Source: Hofstenia miamia
Taxonomy: Eukaryota; Xenacoelomorpha; Acoela
Direction of reading: 5' to 3'
Assembly: GCA_004352715.1 (NCBI GenBank)
Contig: SCFE01000069.1
Location: forward strand, 575,286 to 639,285
Length of the DNA: 64,000 bases
Below, one piece after another: positions 34,611 through 47,051 of the stretch. Every line of letters starts with the position of its first letter. The stretch's first letter is position 1. The notes under the pieces are model-generated. The model searched no databases, was not told where the DNA came from, and saw nothing but the letters and a program-made list of their open reading frames with translations. The translations under genes were made by a program, and so were the position numbers.

Positions 34611-34672
34611 GATGCAATATGTGATGGCATTGATGATTGCTTTGGAGAAGACGAACAAAACTGTGAAGATTT
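34611..34672 (+). CDS. LDLa-repeat GPCR, 62-bp internal exon
   Basis: Between TTGTGCTTTAG and the consensus donor GTGAGT lie 20 codons plus two bases: DAICDGIDDCFGEDEQNCED. This is the C-terminal half of an LDLa module, with the calcium-coordinating DGxxDCxxxxDE residues complete. The two leftover bases (TT) join A at 36390 to make leucine, giving ...NCEDLCELNEFAC and keeping the frame into the next LDLa module. This phase match is good evidence that the two exons belong to one transcript. Confidence 0.85.
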
Positions 34673-36389
34673 GTGAGTATTATACATCCATGCTATTTTG
34701 AATATTTCTAAATGAATGTATTTCACTTAGTTATAACAATTTTTACGAAAAATTGAAACTTTCTATGTAAACTGTCGCTTAATTGAATACATACACATCT
34801 ATATGCTGTGTAGGGGTTTAATGCAAATTGGATTTTTTAATAATTCATATGAATTATTATATAATTACCAAAGCGGATCCAGCAACCTTAGATTGGAGGG
34901 GCGTCCTAAATTTTTTAAAAATATGTACTGCTTTTTGAGAAATCAAATATTTACGTGCTACAAACGTGTTGTAAAACAAACGCACATTTTTTGAAATCTT
35001 GTTGAATCTAAATAATACAGAGCGAGAAGAAAATCATTTAATTACTAAATGCACTCAACGTGTTTTTTTTCGAGTAGGCAGACTGCAATTATAAATTCTA
35101 TATCGACATTATTTTTTATTCGAGCTGTGTTTTTCATAGATACACACTTTCGTAATTAGATAATTCATAATTATTATCAAGGCTTTCAAAGTTTAAAATT
35201 TGAATACCTTTCATATTTTAATTTGAAAGTTTGGTTATTGTTTAATTCAAACTTTGACTTGAAGTTTGATTTCAAATTTGATATTTCGTAAAAATAATTC
35301 CTACATACAAAAGAAATGTATATTTATTAGTTTGTTAGGTGTAATTCGATATACAAATTAGTAATGATGTAGGCGCAACCCCCCCTGCACAATATGGGGT
35401 GCATACTAGAACATAACTTCAACATACATAGACCCTTCGCTATATAGAAAAGATAATAAGATTATTGTGCTTATTACACAGATACATCAAATTTGTAGTA
35501 TATATGACCTGTCATTCTTAAAAAGGTTGAAATTGATCTCTTAATTATTCCAGCAAAACAGAATAGCCACGATAGTTACAAAGTTTGCAAAATGTGTTCA
35601 TTGTTAGCTCAATTATTAAACATGCCAAGTGAACAAATCCTAGAGTTTTATTTAAGTGAATGAATATATAAAGCCATTATTAGTGCTTGTCAGACGTTAT
35701 TATTTATAATATTTAACAAAGTAATTTTAATAATAATGGACCACACTAAAAATTGTTAAATCTTATAATTATATTTTTTCCAAAACAAAATATTGTATAA
35801 ATTAAATAAACCCAAATTTGATTATCAAAGTTAGCTTTCAAAATTTTGCTTGAAATTTGAATTTTCAATTTCTTAATTATTTGATTTAAGTGTTTGAATC
35901 TTTGTAGAAATTTGAAAATTTGATTTGAAAGCACTGATTATTATATAATCAAGACTGCAAGTAGGTCTCTTCAGCAGTATGCGGGAAAGTACTTCAGTGG
36001 AATTGGGAATAAAATGAGGCTTGGATAATTAATGAAACTTTGACCACGCATTTCAGAATAGTATTCCAAAGGTTTACTAAATTTGGACAACATGGAACAT
36101 TGGAAGTTGAAATTATAATGTTACTATCACAGAATGGTACTGGAAGTTAATTTCGTAGTATTAAGTGAGACTGGTGTCAATAAATCTTAATTAAGACATC
36201 ACACTATGGAAAGCATGACAAGGTATCCATATCATTAATCGTAATAATCAATGTGTGCAGGCGCGACTGCTATGCATCACATTATTCTTCATTAACCCCT
36301 TGCTTAACAAAATAGGTTTGGGAATTGACATTATCTAATAAATATTTAACTTAGTTATAATTAGAATAATAGAAAAGTATTTTAGTTAG
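34673..36389 (+). other. Intron of the receptor gene
   Basis: AT-rich. The donor at 34673 and acceptor ATTTTAGTTAG at 36389 bound it. No transposase or exon-like block was recognised inside. FDFKF-type low-complexity AT sequence around 35180-35290 and 35820-35940 gives spurious minus-strand frames. Confidence 0.6.
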
Positions 36390-38127
36390 ATGTGAATTAA
36401 ATGAATTTGCATGTAGTGGCATTCGCATGTGTATTCCTCAAACACAGGTATGTGACGGTAAACAGGATTGCAGTAATGCAGAAGATGAACTTAAGAAATC
36501 TTGTGGAATTTGTCAGGAGTTTATGTGTAAAAATTCGCATATTTGCATAGATAATAATAAAATATGCAATGGAATTAATGATTGCACTCCAAGAAATGCC
36601 AAGAATAAAGAGGAAATGGATTCATCCGATGAGGAAAAATGTCAATGTCCGCAGTTTACATGTTCATATTCCGGATGGTGCTACAATATGTCTGACAGAT
36701 GTGATGGAATTGAAAATTGTAATGGAATAATTGAAGATTTTTCAGACGAAAATTATTGCGCTGAACAAAAATTGCTTCCTAAGTTTTGTAGAAAGTTTTA
36801 TTACAATGATCCCAAAATACAGTATATATTAAATAATATATACATGGGCTTGTACAGAGAAAAGTTCTATAACAATTCTGCAGTTGAAATATTCAGTCTG
36901 TCCAAATCTATTCCTGAAAAACTAAAACGATATAAAAACAAATTCTCTACACAAAACTTGTGTGAGAATCCCCAGTGGGAAGCGCTCTATGAGGAGAAAG
37001 AGAACATCTTTTTGCATCTTGATGAAGACACACACGAGTTAGTGAAGTACTGCATGTTTCTAATCAATTTCATAGGATTGTTCATTGGCGTTATTGGAAA
37101 CATTATTATTCTAAGATATGGATATAATGAATATAAAAATAAAAACTACAACTACGTTCTGATTTCGAATCTTGCACTGACAGACTTAGGTATGTGTATA
37201 TTCCGTATGACATTCAGAATTATCGAGTCGTTTTGGGGGAAATTAATCTATGGCAATAAGAGGTTTAATAAATTTTACCAACTTACCCCAGATTTCATTG
37301 GAGTCTGTTATTATGTTACATTTTTACGCATCCTAAACCTCTGTATTTCACAATGGAACCTCGTGGGCTTAGCACTTGAAAGATGGATTATTATAAAATT
37401 CCCCATTGTAGCCAAATCCATCCTTCTTATACGGAATCGGTTAATTTTTATTTTCACACTCGACATAATTTCAATTCTTATTTCAATATGGTTCGTCGTT
37501 CAGACTACTTGGGAGTTTGTATCTATAATCTATCCATATGCTATCCATGACTTCAATCTTCACTGCAGCTATGGATTCCTGAAAGCATATTCCATCAATG
37601 AATTATCCATTGATGAATCTTGGTTCCAGAGTCTGGAATTTGACAGCTATAAAAATCTATTAAACAAGGTTTTGGAAATTAGTGCTTTTATTGCAATTCC
37701 AATTGTTATAGAAAGTGTTATCTATGGCTTGATTATAGATTCAAGCCTTAAAAATGAAAATCAAACACCTCTGATGAGGGCTTGCATTAGATTTTCATTG
37801 GTGTGCCTAATGAGTAACTTTGTATACTTGATTTTTACATTTCCTTTAATTTACCATAAAGGAAGACAAATTCAAGAGTATATGGTGAGGGAACCATATA
37901 CTTCTCCAACTGCAAACCATGAAATTATTATCTGGAGTACAGATGATGAAAAATACAACAGATTGGGAATCTATTCATTATCTCAAATCGATAAGTTTGT
38001 TTTTCGTACCTCGGAAGATTTTTATGTATTTATGAGCGCTGTCAATCCATGGATTTACATCATATTGTCTGAGAAAATTCGGTCAACCGTTGCTCAATTT
38101 TTCCTCATTGTCAAAGTTAAGTCTTGA
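36390..38127 (+). CDS. LDLa-repeat rhodopsin-like GPCR, last exon (three LDLa plus 7TM)
   Basis: This is a single large 3' exon. Numbered from the Met at 36427, LDLa modules end at about residues 27, 71 and 111, with cores VCDGKQDC, ICNGINDC and RCDGIENC. A linker of about 95 residues follows, with no leucine-rich repeats. The seven-helix domain shows TM1 GNIIIL (224-229), TM2 LALTD (249-253), an ERW in place of DRY at 318-320, a possible disulphide pair C294/C380 and the TM7 motif NPWIY (540-544). TM6 has no CWxP motif. The TM5-TM6 loop is short, whereas the loop before TM7 is about 55 residues. LDLa plus class A 7TM is the plan of RXFP and molluscan GRL101-type receptors, but those carry leucine-rich repeats. 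It acts at the plasma membrane; the ligand is unknown. Confidence 0.92.
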
Positions 38128-38331
38128 TGGCCTCAATCCACCACAATTGTTTACTAAGTTTCATTATTACTATTGAAATTATATTATAACCCATTATTAT
38201 CCCAAATATATTTGTATAGCCTTGTGTATCAATAAATTCTTAGAACTTTATCATGTTTTAGTAAAAAATGGAAAAACTATGCTAAATTCTAAATGTATAC
38301 ATGTATAAAAGTATTGAAATTTTTGAATGCG
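38128..38331 (+). other. 3' UTR of the receptor with poly(A) signal
   Basis: AATAAA at 38231-38236 lies about 104 bp after the TGA. The unit that is duplicated across the single-N join begins at 38332. Confidence 0.6.
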
Positions 38332-39951
38332 GTATTTTTGTCATTACGCAAAACAGTTTAGTGAAATCTTGTGCAACCTTTTGTAGTAATCTAATTCAAT
38401 ATTGAGTGTAATATATAATTAAATACTGTCAGAAGAATTTAGATAAATTTCAACAATAAATTATAGAATTGAAAAAAAATCAAATTGTTGTTACGATATT
38501 ATGTAAATTATTTGTCTTAAAGATTAAGCGCTTGTAAAATTTTTTTTTGTAAAGGATTAAGAATCAAATGGATTATATATATTTTAACGGTTGACTTTTT
38601 TGACCAATTGAGCATTGTAAAACTATTATAATTTATTGAAATTTTATTGAATTTGAATTAATTGTTCTAATGCAAGTAATTAAAAAATCTTAATTTATAT
38701 TTAGTAAATAATTTTTTTGTGAAACTAGAATTATTTTAACAAAGGTTCTTGCTCTTTAGGAACCATTTCATATTGACGTTAATAATTTTAAATGGAGAAT
38801 AAGCGCAACTTTAACAATAAGTTGCTTCTAGCCACTACTGTATATAGATTTTCTTAGAATATTTGCTATTGATTTTAGCACTCAACTTCAAGCTACTGAT
38901 GTCATATTCAATGTCGAAAATTAAGGAGAAATTCAATATTCATAGCTATCAAGATTGCTAGTTTAAAGTCTGTAATATCGATGAAGAACAATTTTGTGTA
39001 GCTTTGAAAAATATGAACGATTTTACAAAAAACAAACGGATAGTTTCAAGCGATTCATTTGAACAATCACTATGTTCAAAATAAACAATTTAAACAGGAC
39101 AAACAATTCAAATTAAGAGTTTCCTTTATTTCGTCTGCCATCTCAAATCGTTTATTTGAAAATAGTGTCACTAATGTGTATGATGAGACAAACATATATA
39201 GAGCGCTCATTATATTTATGCCAAACAAACAAGACCAAAATTCAGTAATTACTTCATTTTCCGTATAAATTATGAACTAAGGTAGGGCCCGTCCCATATA
39301 TATTTGAATATTTCATTTCTCAAAAATCATTCAATTACACTTCATATAAATTTATCAATATCAGTTTTTTTTTGAAAACATAATAAATACTCATTTGAAA
39401 TGCTGAATGCAATAATATGTTTTTGATTAGTTTGAGGAATGTAATAATAATATTCAACATAATGCGCTGTGTTGAGGAGATAATTCTAGGCGCGGTCCTA
39501 GGAAATTTCAAACGGGGGCAGTTCAAATATTTTGCTTAAAATTATTATAAAATGAGTATTTATTTGCAAGTTATGCAAAATCTAATCATTTTTTGAAAAA
39601 GTGCAATGATCTATGAGGTTCTTCACAAAAACCGTAAGGTTTATATTAACAGTTTATTCCATAAGTCCCTACGTTTCAAATTACTACTGCACTTAATCAG
39701 TAATACAAACAGAGATTATCATTAATATAATCAATACATCTATATTTAACAAACAAAACCTAACATCAAAAAGTAATCCAAGTACAATGACTAAACCTAA
39801 GGGTCGACTTGCAACCCATCAATATCAATGCAAAGTTGTAGTCGAAGAAAAGTACGTGCATGTATCTTTGGAAGAGATTCCATTTTAAAGTTAGCAAAAG
39901 CATTGCGAATTGCCTGTTTCAGATCCTGAGTTGATATTACTTTTTCAGCCA
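38332..39951. repeat. Duplicated 1.6-kb block, first copy (probable unmerged contig end)
   Basis: This is nearly identical to 39953-41576, differing by a few small indels and substitutions. It ends exactly at the single N at 39952, where the second copy begins. This is what two overlapping contig ends look like when they were not merged. The 63-69-codon frames repeated in both copies should be counted once. Confidence 0.9.
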
Positions 39952-39952
39952 N

Positions 39953-41576
39953 GTATTTTTGTCATTACGCAAAACAGTTTAGTGAAATCTTGTGCAACCT
40001 TTTGTAGTAATCTAATTCAATATTGAGTGTAATATATAATTAAATACTGTCAGAAGAATTTAGATAAATTTCAACAATAAATTATAGAATTGAAAAAAAA
40101 TCAAATTGTTGTTACGATATTATGTAAATTATTTGTCTTAAAGATTAAGCGCTTGTAAAATTTTTTTTGTAAGGGATTAAGAATCAAATGGATTATATTG
40201 TATATATTTTAACGGTTGACTTTTTTGACCAATTGAGCATTGTAAAACTATTATAATTTATTGAAATTTTATTGAATTTGAATTAATTGTTCTAATGCAA
40301 GTAATTAAAAAATCTTAATTTATATTTAGTAAATAATTTTTTTGTGAAACTAGAATTATTTTAACAAAGGTTCTTGCTCTTTAGGAACCATTTCATATTG
40401 ACGTTAATAATTTTAAATGGAGAATAAGCGCAACTTTAACAATAAGTTGCTTCTAGCCACTACTGTATATAGATTTTCTTAGAATATTTGCTATTGATTT
40501 TAGCACTCAACTTCAAGCTACTGATGTCATATTCAATGTCGAAAATTAAGGAGAAATTCAATATTCATAGCTATCAAGATTGCTAGTTTAAAGTCTGTAA
40601 TATCGATGAAGAACAATTTTGTGTAGCTTTGAAAAATATGAACGATTTTACAAAAAACAAACGGATAGTTTCAAGCGATTCATTTGAACAATCACTATGT
40701 TCAAAATAAACAATTTAAACAGGACAAACAATTCAAATTAAGAGTTTCCTTTATTTCGTCTGCCATCTCAAATCGTTTATTTGAAAATAGTGTCACTAAT
40801 GTGTATGATGAGACAAACATATATAGAGCGCTCATTATATTTATGCCAAACAAACAAGACCAAAATTCAGTAATTACTTCATTTTCCGTATAAATTATGA
40901 ACTAAGGTAGGGCCCGTCCCATATATATTTGAATATTTCATTTCTCAAAAATCATTCAATTACACTTCATATAAATTTATCAATATCAGTTTTTTTTTGA
41001 AAACATAATAAATACTCATTTGAAATGCTGAATGCAATAATATGTTTTTGATTAGTTTGAGGAATGTAATAATAATATTCAACATAATGCGCTGTGTTGA
41101 GGAGATAATTCTAGGCGCGGTCCTAGGAAATTTCAAACGGGGGCAGTTCAAATATTTTGCTTAAAATTATTATAAAATGAGTATTTATTTGCAAGTTATG
41201 CAAAATCTAATCATTTTTTGAAAAAGTGCAATGATCTATGAGGTTCTTCACAAAAACCGTAAGGTTTATATTAACAGTTTATTCCATAAGTCCCTACGTT
41301 TCAAATTACTACTGCACTTAATCAGTAATACAAACAGAGATTATCATTAATATAATCAATACATCTATATTTAACAAACAAAACCTAACATCAAAAAGTA
41401 ATCCAAGTACAATGACTAAACCTAAGGGTCGACTTGCAACCCATCAATATCAATGCAAAGTTGTAGTCGAAGAAAAGTACGTGCATGTATCTTTGGAAGA
41501 GATTCCATTTTAAAGTTAGCAAAAGCATTGCGAATTGCCTGTTTCAGATCCTGAGTTGATATTACTTTTTCAGCCA
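39953..41576. repeat. Duplicated 1.6-kb block, second copy
   Basis: Starts directly after the single N and retraces 38332-39951, then continues into new sequence. The minus-strand transposase end at 41422 is also present, truncated, in the first copy (from about 39798). Confidence 0.9.
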
Positions 41577-41700
41577 GTAAACTTTTTTTATGATGCCCAA
41601 AAGAGCGTTATCACATGACGTTAAATCCGGTGACCGAGCAGGCCATGGGATGGGCCCGAACTTCCATACCCACCATTGGGGAAATTGTCCATTCGACCCT
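41422..41700 (-). pseudogene. Mariner-like transposase C-terminus, frameshifted
   Basis: On the minus strand, GPIPWPARSPDLTSCDNALL is followed after a one-base shift by LLAEKVISTQDLKQAIRNAF and on to a stop after LQVDP. This is the 'WPxRSPDLTPxDFFLWGxxK' C-terminal block of a mariner-type transposase family distinct from the one at 1294. The third catalytic aspartate of SPDL is retained, but the reading frame is broken and the N-terminus is absent. Confidence 0.8.
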
Positions 41701-43090
41701 CAATAAAGAATGGGCCAATCAAATATTCTTTTGCCATATCNCTAGTCCTAGTATCCACTAGTTTCATAGTTGACCATCACATTAATGAGAGTTTGGGTAC
41801 TTACCCACGGGGTCTGATCAACAGCTGTTAGTAAACATCCATTGATATGTATTTTTTTAAAAACTTGGAATTTATGTTTCCTTGATCCGACATCGAAATT
41901 TGGAAATTGGATCGCATTAGATTTCATAATTTGGATAAATTCGTATTCGAATTGCAAATTTTCTAATCATTGATTTTAGACAGAATACATTTCAAGTTGC
42001 GCTGACTATGGTAATAATATGTGCTCTGCGCCAGTGAATATTTATTTATAACTGCATATAAATATGTGGAGTCATTTTGTCCAGGATAATACATTATAAT
42101 GGAACAAATGCAACGAAATTGTGAAATTATAAACACGTGTACAGTGTGAAGTATTCTAAATTTCGAACATTTATTCATTTCTGCAAGCTCTACTTATTTT
42201 GGAAAAGCTTTTCCAAAGTTCCTACATCTAAAGAACCTTATAATTGCATGCAAATGACCGATTCAAAGGTTAGTTAGAAAATTGAAATTGATTTGCCGTT
42301 ATTGAATGATTTATTTTAATGGAAGAAGCGATGCATTCTAAATGAAACTTACAGGTTCACATTTCTCTAAACAAATAAGAGATGATCCAGTAACTTCCGT
42401 TAGGAGGGGAGTTCATGTCTAATTTTTTTTAAATACCTGTACTATCTTTTGAAAAATCAATTATTTACGCATTACAGACGTGTCGTGTAAAAGCAAATAC
42501 ATTTACTGAAATCCTTAGTGTAAAGTAATATAGAGGGCGAAGAAAATAATTCATTGACTAAATGTACTCAATGTATTTTCAGAAATTTGAAGTTTAGTCG
42601 ACGGGCGTGTGCCCGCCACGCCTCCTCTGAGTCTGCTATTGCAAATTGTGTGGTCTATTGGTTTCTTATTTTTCATGAAAAGATGCGTAATTAGTGAATT
42701 CTAGACTAACTGTATTCAACATCAATTTGAAAAAAATTTATGATGTACCAATCTCTCTGTGTGTGTCAATATCTTAGTGCTTAATTCTTGTTAATGTATT
42801 CGCTAAGTTGTAATATCTTAGACTTGCAAAACTGCTATAAAATTGTACAATTAAAATTAAAACAAACATATTTTGGGTGTTTTAGAAAAAAATGCTAACT
42901 TAACAGCAATAACATAAAAGCAGGTGAAACAATGCTCAAATGAATTAACTTTTGATTCAAATATATTATTCATCAAAAGAACCTCAAACAATGTTTTAAA
43001 ATTCTTCAGACCGAAAGTAAAATACGCGTTCGCTTAAACTGTTTCATGTATGAGATTTGATTAACTTTTGTTCTAGTTTTTGCATATTTC
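41577..43090. other. AT-rich stretch, no gene seen
   Basis: Apart from the transposase fragment at its left edge and a single N at 41741, nothing is recognised. GGAGGGGAGTTCATGTC... near 42403 resembles 34887-34910, suggesting another diverged dispersed repeat (GGATCCAGCAACCTTAGATT against GATGATCCAGTAACTTCCGTTAGG). Confidence 0.4.
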
Positions 43091-43879
43091 TTAACCCTAT
43101 TCCAGTTGGGCTTTTTTATGTACGTTAAACAGTTGGGGGGCAAATTTGCCCCCCCCCCTCAACTGTCTAGAATGCTAATTTCTTGACGAAATTTGATAAA
43201 ACTTTGTAGGGTCGTAGTATGACATGTTACAATCAAGAAAAAAAAGGTATCATCGTTTTTGGTCACGTGGTCATGTGATGACGTCGTCATTTTATGTCGA
43301 CATACCTGATTTTAGCATTTTTGCAACAAAAATTGAATAAAAAGCATGTTATACATATTTTTTGATGTATATTGGATACTTATAACATAATTAGTTTCTA
43401 AACATCATTTGGTTAAAATTTGAAGAGATTTTAAGCATTATTTATTGCGAAAATTGAAAATATGACGTCATCGCGCGTCATAAAATAGACTTTTTTCCAC
43501 ATTTTTCATTTTTTGAACCACAAATTGATATAAAAACAAAAAGGAAAGTTTTTTTCATTGATTTGTGTTACCTTAGACATAATACATTGGAAAACCTACG
43601 TCTCAAAGCTTATAGAGACAAAAATATTGTGCTATAGCCTCAAAAAACTAGGTATTTTACAGTTTTTTTACCGAAATTTTGCCAATAGACCTCTGGAAAA
43701 TGCTTACAGAGGAAAAAGTACAGGTCCTATTGACTCAAAATTTTCAGGGATTGGTTATAGATAAATTTTGTTCATTGAGTCGAAAAATTTAGTTGTGTAA
43801 TGGGGTCTAAAAAAAGTTATAAAAAATCTAAAGACGGGGGGCAATTTTGCCCTCCCCCCCTCAACTGGAATAGGGTTAA
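43091..43879. mobile_element. piggyBac-type MITE with TTAA duplications
   Basis: TTAA at 43091-43094 and 43876-43879 flank a 781-bp element. Its ends are exact inverted copies over 14 bp (CCCTATTCCAGTTG and CAACTGGAATAGGG). TTAA targets and CCC-starting termini are the signature of piggyBac. Just inside each end is a second, imperfect palindromic block, GGGGGGCAAATTTGCCCCCC on the left and GGGGGGCAATTTTGCCCTCC on the right. No transposase is encoded, so it would depend on a piggyBac elsewhere. Confidence 0.9.
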
Positions 43880-44756
43880 ATTAAGATAATGGACATTTAG
43901 TGAAACATTTGGAAAAATGCAAGCCTAGAACATTAATTTCTATAGCGTATCATGCTAAAAAGATGAAAAGGTAAATCAACATCATAAAATATATTAGATT
44001 AAGAAGCAAACACAGATTATAATCATATTTAACGGAGAAAATTCAAATTTCAAATGGAACGTTTCAAGTAATTACGAATTGAATAAACGTCGAAAGAATG
44101 ATTTAAGAAAACTATTAAGAAAATAGGAAATTCTATGCTTGCTGAGGTAGTGGTTGTCATAAGTCCGCCAATATTATCCCTCTCCGAAAAATGCGTTCTT
44201 GCAAACTTAATTAATTTAATTAACAATAAAATTGTTTACCATGATTAAAAAGTAATAACATTAATTGATATATCATGGATGAGAATTCAATACATTTTAA
44301 ATTTGTTTATAATGTGAAATAATTTCGATTCCCACTGGAGCCAGATATTGATGAATATATCAGTAAAACTATGTAAAATGAAATAATAACAAAACAATTT
44401 TTTAAGTCATATTCAAGCAATTGAAAATATGAGATCATAATTAGTTTTCATATCTTGTGGCATTAATTTGGTTACCTTTATAAATGTTAACAAGTTATTT
44501 AAAATTTCAAAAAAAATATATTTAAATTTGCGGAGACCTGGTAATTTGCAATTGAGTCGGAGAGCAGAATTTTTGATAACGTTTCCAAATATCCAACTAA
44601 TATCACTTTTTTTTAATATATCAAAGTTGATAGAAGGACGCACCTTATACAGTTTATCACTGCTGTTGGCTACAAAATTGTCATCATTGCAATGAAAATT
44701 TCAAAGTTTGAAATTCTTCTTGAGATTTTTGGGGTTACTGAAGAAGTCAACAGACT
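43880..44756. other. AT-rich stretch, no gene seen
   Basis: Short frames on both strands around 44413-44695 lie opposite each other and have AT-driven composition. No feature called. Confidence 0.4.
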
Positions 44757-45240
44757 AAATCAGTGGGTGAAACCAAGATCCGGGTAGGGATCGTACCCCT
44801 AGAAGTGTGCCTGGCCGGTTTGATCTTGAAAAACCTCTGGCGACCCCCAGCACGTAGAGTGGTGATCTGTGTTGAGTCTGATCTGCAGAGTGAAGCCGAA
44901 GGCCGAAATTTGGTAGAGAGGGTTGCGCCTCTCCCGCGTTGGTCAACCAAGACTGCTAACGGTGGTAACTAAGAGAGCGCCAGCTGGCTGCTAAGAGATC
45001 CGAGAGAAATCTATACAAAGTATACATGGTGGCACCGTCTGTACTCTGGTTTTAACGTCCGATGTGGGTACGGGCCTCCGCACACCGGCGCGCCCAATGA
45101 GTGTTAGCATTACGCAGGAACCACAGCGAGGAGGTACTCTTTGGGACGTTTTAGGCAAAGCCCTTATGGTTCCCATTAATAACAATTCTCTCACTCCTTG
45201 ACCTCGAAATTTATTATCAAGGGACCAATATAAATCCTGT
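44757..45240. other. Unclassified GC-rich block
   Basis: This is about 480 bp of markedly higher GC than its surroundings, with clear edges. Frames on both strands have 60-90 codons but no recognised motif. It is followed to about 45720 by plus-strand sequence that reads as a Q/Y/P-rich degenerate frame with stops (FETAQQYGGNSSVQHSDWF near 45270). A retroelement leader followed by a decayed gag-like frame is possible. It does not look like 5S or large rRNA that I can recognise. Confidence 0.35.
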
Positions 45241-45820
45241 TTTGGTAATTCGTGGTACAAAGAACCATTTGAGACTGCTCAACAATATGGTGGCAATTCT
45301 TCTGTACAGCATAGTGATTGGTTTCCATAGCCAAAAGATCAATATGATTATCAGTATAAGTATCAAATATCTCATTAGGATCCTTGCCTAGAAATGCATC
45401 CAGGAAATGTTTGTCCCGTTTCAGGAAATGAGATATGCCAATATCATCTTTGTCAGAACTCTTTTATGTAATTCTCAGCTTCTTCTGCTCAACAAAATGT
45501 GATCAATTCAGGTAATCTTTAGTTGGAATCTCACACTGTCCGGAATATCATGAACCATGGGCACTTATTCTATACACTCATCATTCACGTTCCCAAATCT
45601 GATAAAAAACCTGTCTCAGGAGGTATTTTTGTAACAGTAGTATCATCACAGTCGTTGTTTTGCTGTTATGACTGTTGCATATTTCAGCAACTGCTTGATC
45701 ACAAATGAGAAAGTTTTTTGGCATTGTTTCTATAAAGTCATACTTATATCCCAGCAGATTAGATTGATAGAAACGATGGTGCAAAGTTTTGCTGTCTTTA
45801 TCTGCCTACCCATGTAGCCA

Positions 45821-45898
45821 CCACCAGTGGTCCACTAGTGGGGAATGAGTGGCATTGGCGGCCACCAATTCCCACCAGTGGACCACTGGTGGGGAAGC
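45821..45898. repeat. Palindromic repeat units at a gap edge
   Basis: Two copies of a palindrome lie 51 bp apart. One is CCACCAGTGG-T-CCACTAGTGG (45821-45841), with one mismatch. The other is CCCACCAGTGG-A-CCACTGGTGGG (45871-45893), with perfect arms. Between them ATTGGCGGCCACCAAT is itself nearly palindromic. The array runs into the 1000-N gap, as expected if a longer palindromic tandem repeat could not be assembled. Confidence 0.8.
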
Positions 45899-46898
45899 NN
45901 NNNNNNNNNNNNNNNNNNNNNNNNNNNNNNNNNNNNNNNNNNNNNNNNNNNNNNNNNNNNNNNNNNNNNNNNNNNNNNNNNNNNNNNNNNNNNNNNNNNN
46001 NNNNNNNNNNNNNNNNNNNNNNNNNNNNNNNNNNNNNNNNNNNNNNNNNNNNNNNNNNNNNNNNNNNNNNNNNNNNNNNNNNNNNNNNNNNNNNNNNNNN
46101 NNNNNNNNNNNNNNNNNNNNNNNNNNNNNNNNNNNNNNNNNNNNNNNNNNNNNNNNNNNNNNNNNNNNNNNNNNNNNNNNNNNNNNNNNNNNNNNNNNNN
46201 NNNNNNNNNNNNNNNNNNNNNNNNNNNNNNNNNNNNNNNNNNNNNNNNNNNNNNNNNNNNNNNNNNNNNNNNNNNNNNNNNNNNNNNNNNNNNNNNNNNN
46301 NNNNNNNNNNNNNNNNNNNNNNNNNNNNNNNNNNNNNNNNNNNNNNNNNNNNNNNNNNNNNNNNNNNNNNNNNNNNNNNNNNNNNNNNNNNNNNNNNNNN
46401 NNNNNNNNNNNNNNNNNNNNNNNNNNNNNNNNNNNNNNNNNNNNNNNNNNNNNNNNNNNNNNNNNNNNNNNNNNNNNNNNNNNNNNNNNNNNNNNNNNNN
46501 NNNNNNNNNNNNNNNNNNNNNNNNNNNNNNNNNNNNNNNNNNNNNNNNNNNNNNNNNNNNNNNNNNNNNNNNNNNNNNNNNNNNNNNNNNNNNNNNNNNN
46601 NNNNNNNNNNNNNNNNNNNNNNNNNNNNNNNNNNNNNNNNNNNNNNNNNNNNNNNNNNNNNNNNNNNNNNNNNNNNNNNNNNNNNNNNNNNNNNNNNNNN
46701 NNNNNNNNNNNNNNNNNNNNNNNNNNNNNNNNNNNNNNNNNNNNNNNNNNNNNNNNNNNNNNNNNNNNNNNNNNNNNNNNNNNNNNNNNNNNNNNNNNNN
46801 NNNNNNNNNNNNNNNNNNNNNNNNNNNNNNNNNNNNNNNNNNNNNNNNNNNNNNNNNNNNNNNNNNNNNNNNNNNNNNNNNNNNNNNNNNNNNNNNNN
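45899..46898. other. Assembly gap, exactly 1000 N
   Basis: A placeholder gap. It probably hides more of the palindromic array and possibly the upstream half of the Ig domain at 47052. Confidence 0.99.
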
Positions 46899-47051
46899 TG
46901 CTAAGTATGTGCATTTAAATTACCTATTGACTACTAAAAGCCTGTCCTAAAATTTAATTAATTTGTGATTTGATTATTATTCTTATATTAGATAGATGTA
47001 CATATGTAAAGTAAATTTCAATATCATCTTACTCTAAATGACTTGCTTAAG

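Noticed and set aside
36391-36426. Starting the receptor at the ATG at 36427
   Set aside because: The LDLa pattern and an acceptor at 36389 show the reading frame continues upstream and joins the exon at 34611-34672.
44747-44972. Open frames on both strands of the GC-rich block
   Set aside because: Overlapping frames on opposite strands are expected from high GC; none shows a family motif.
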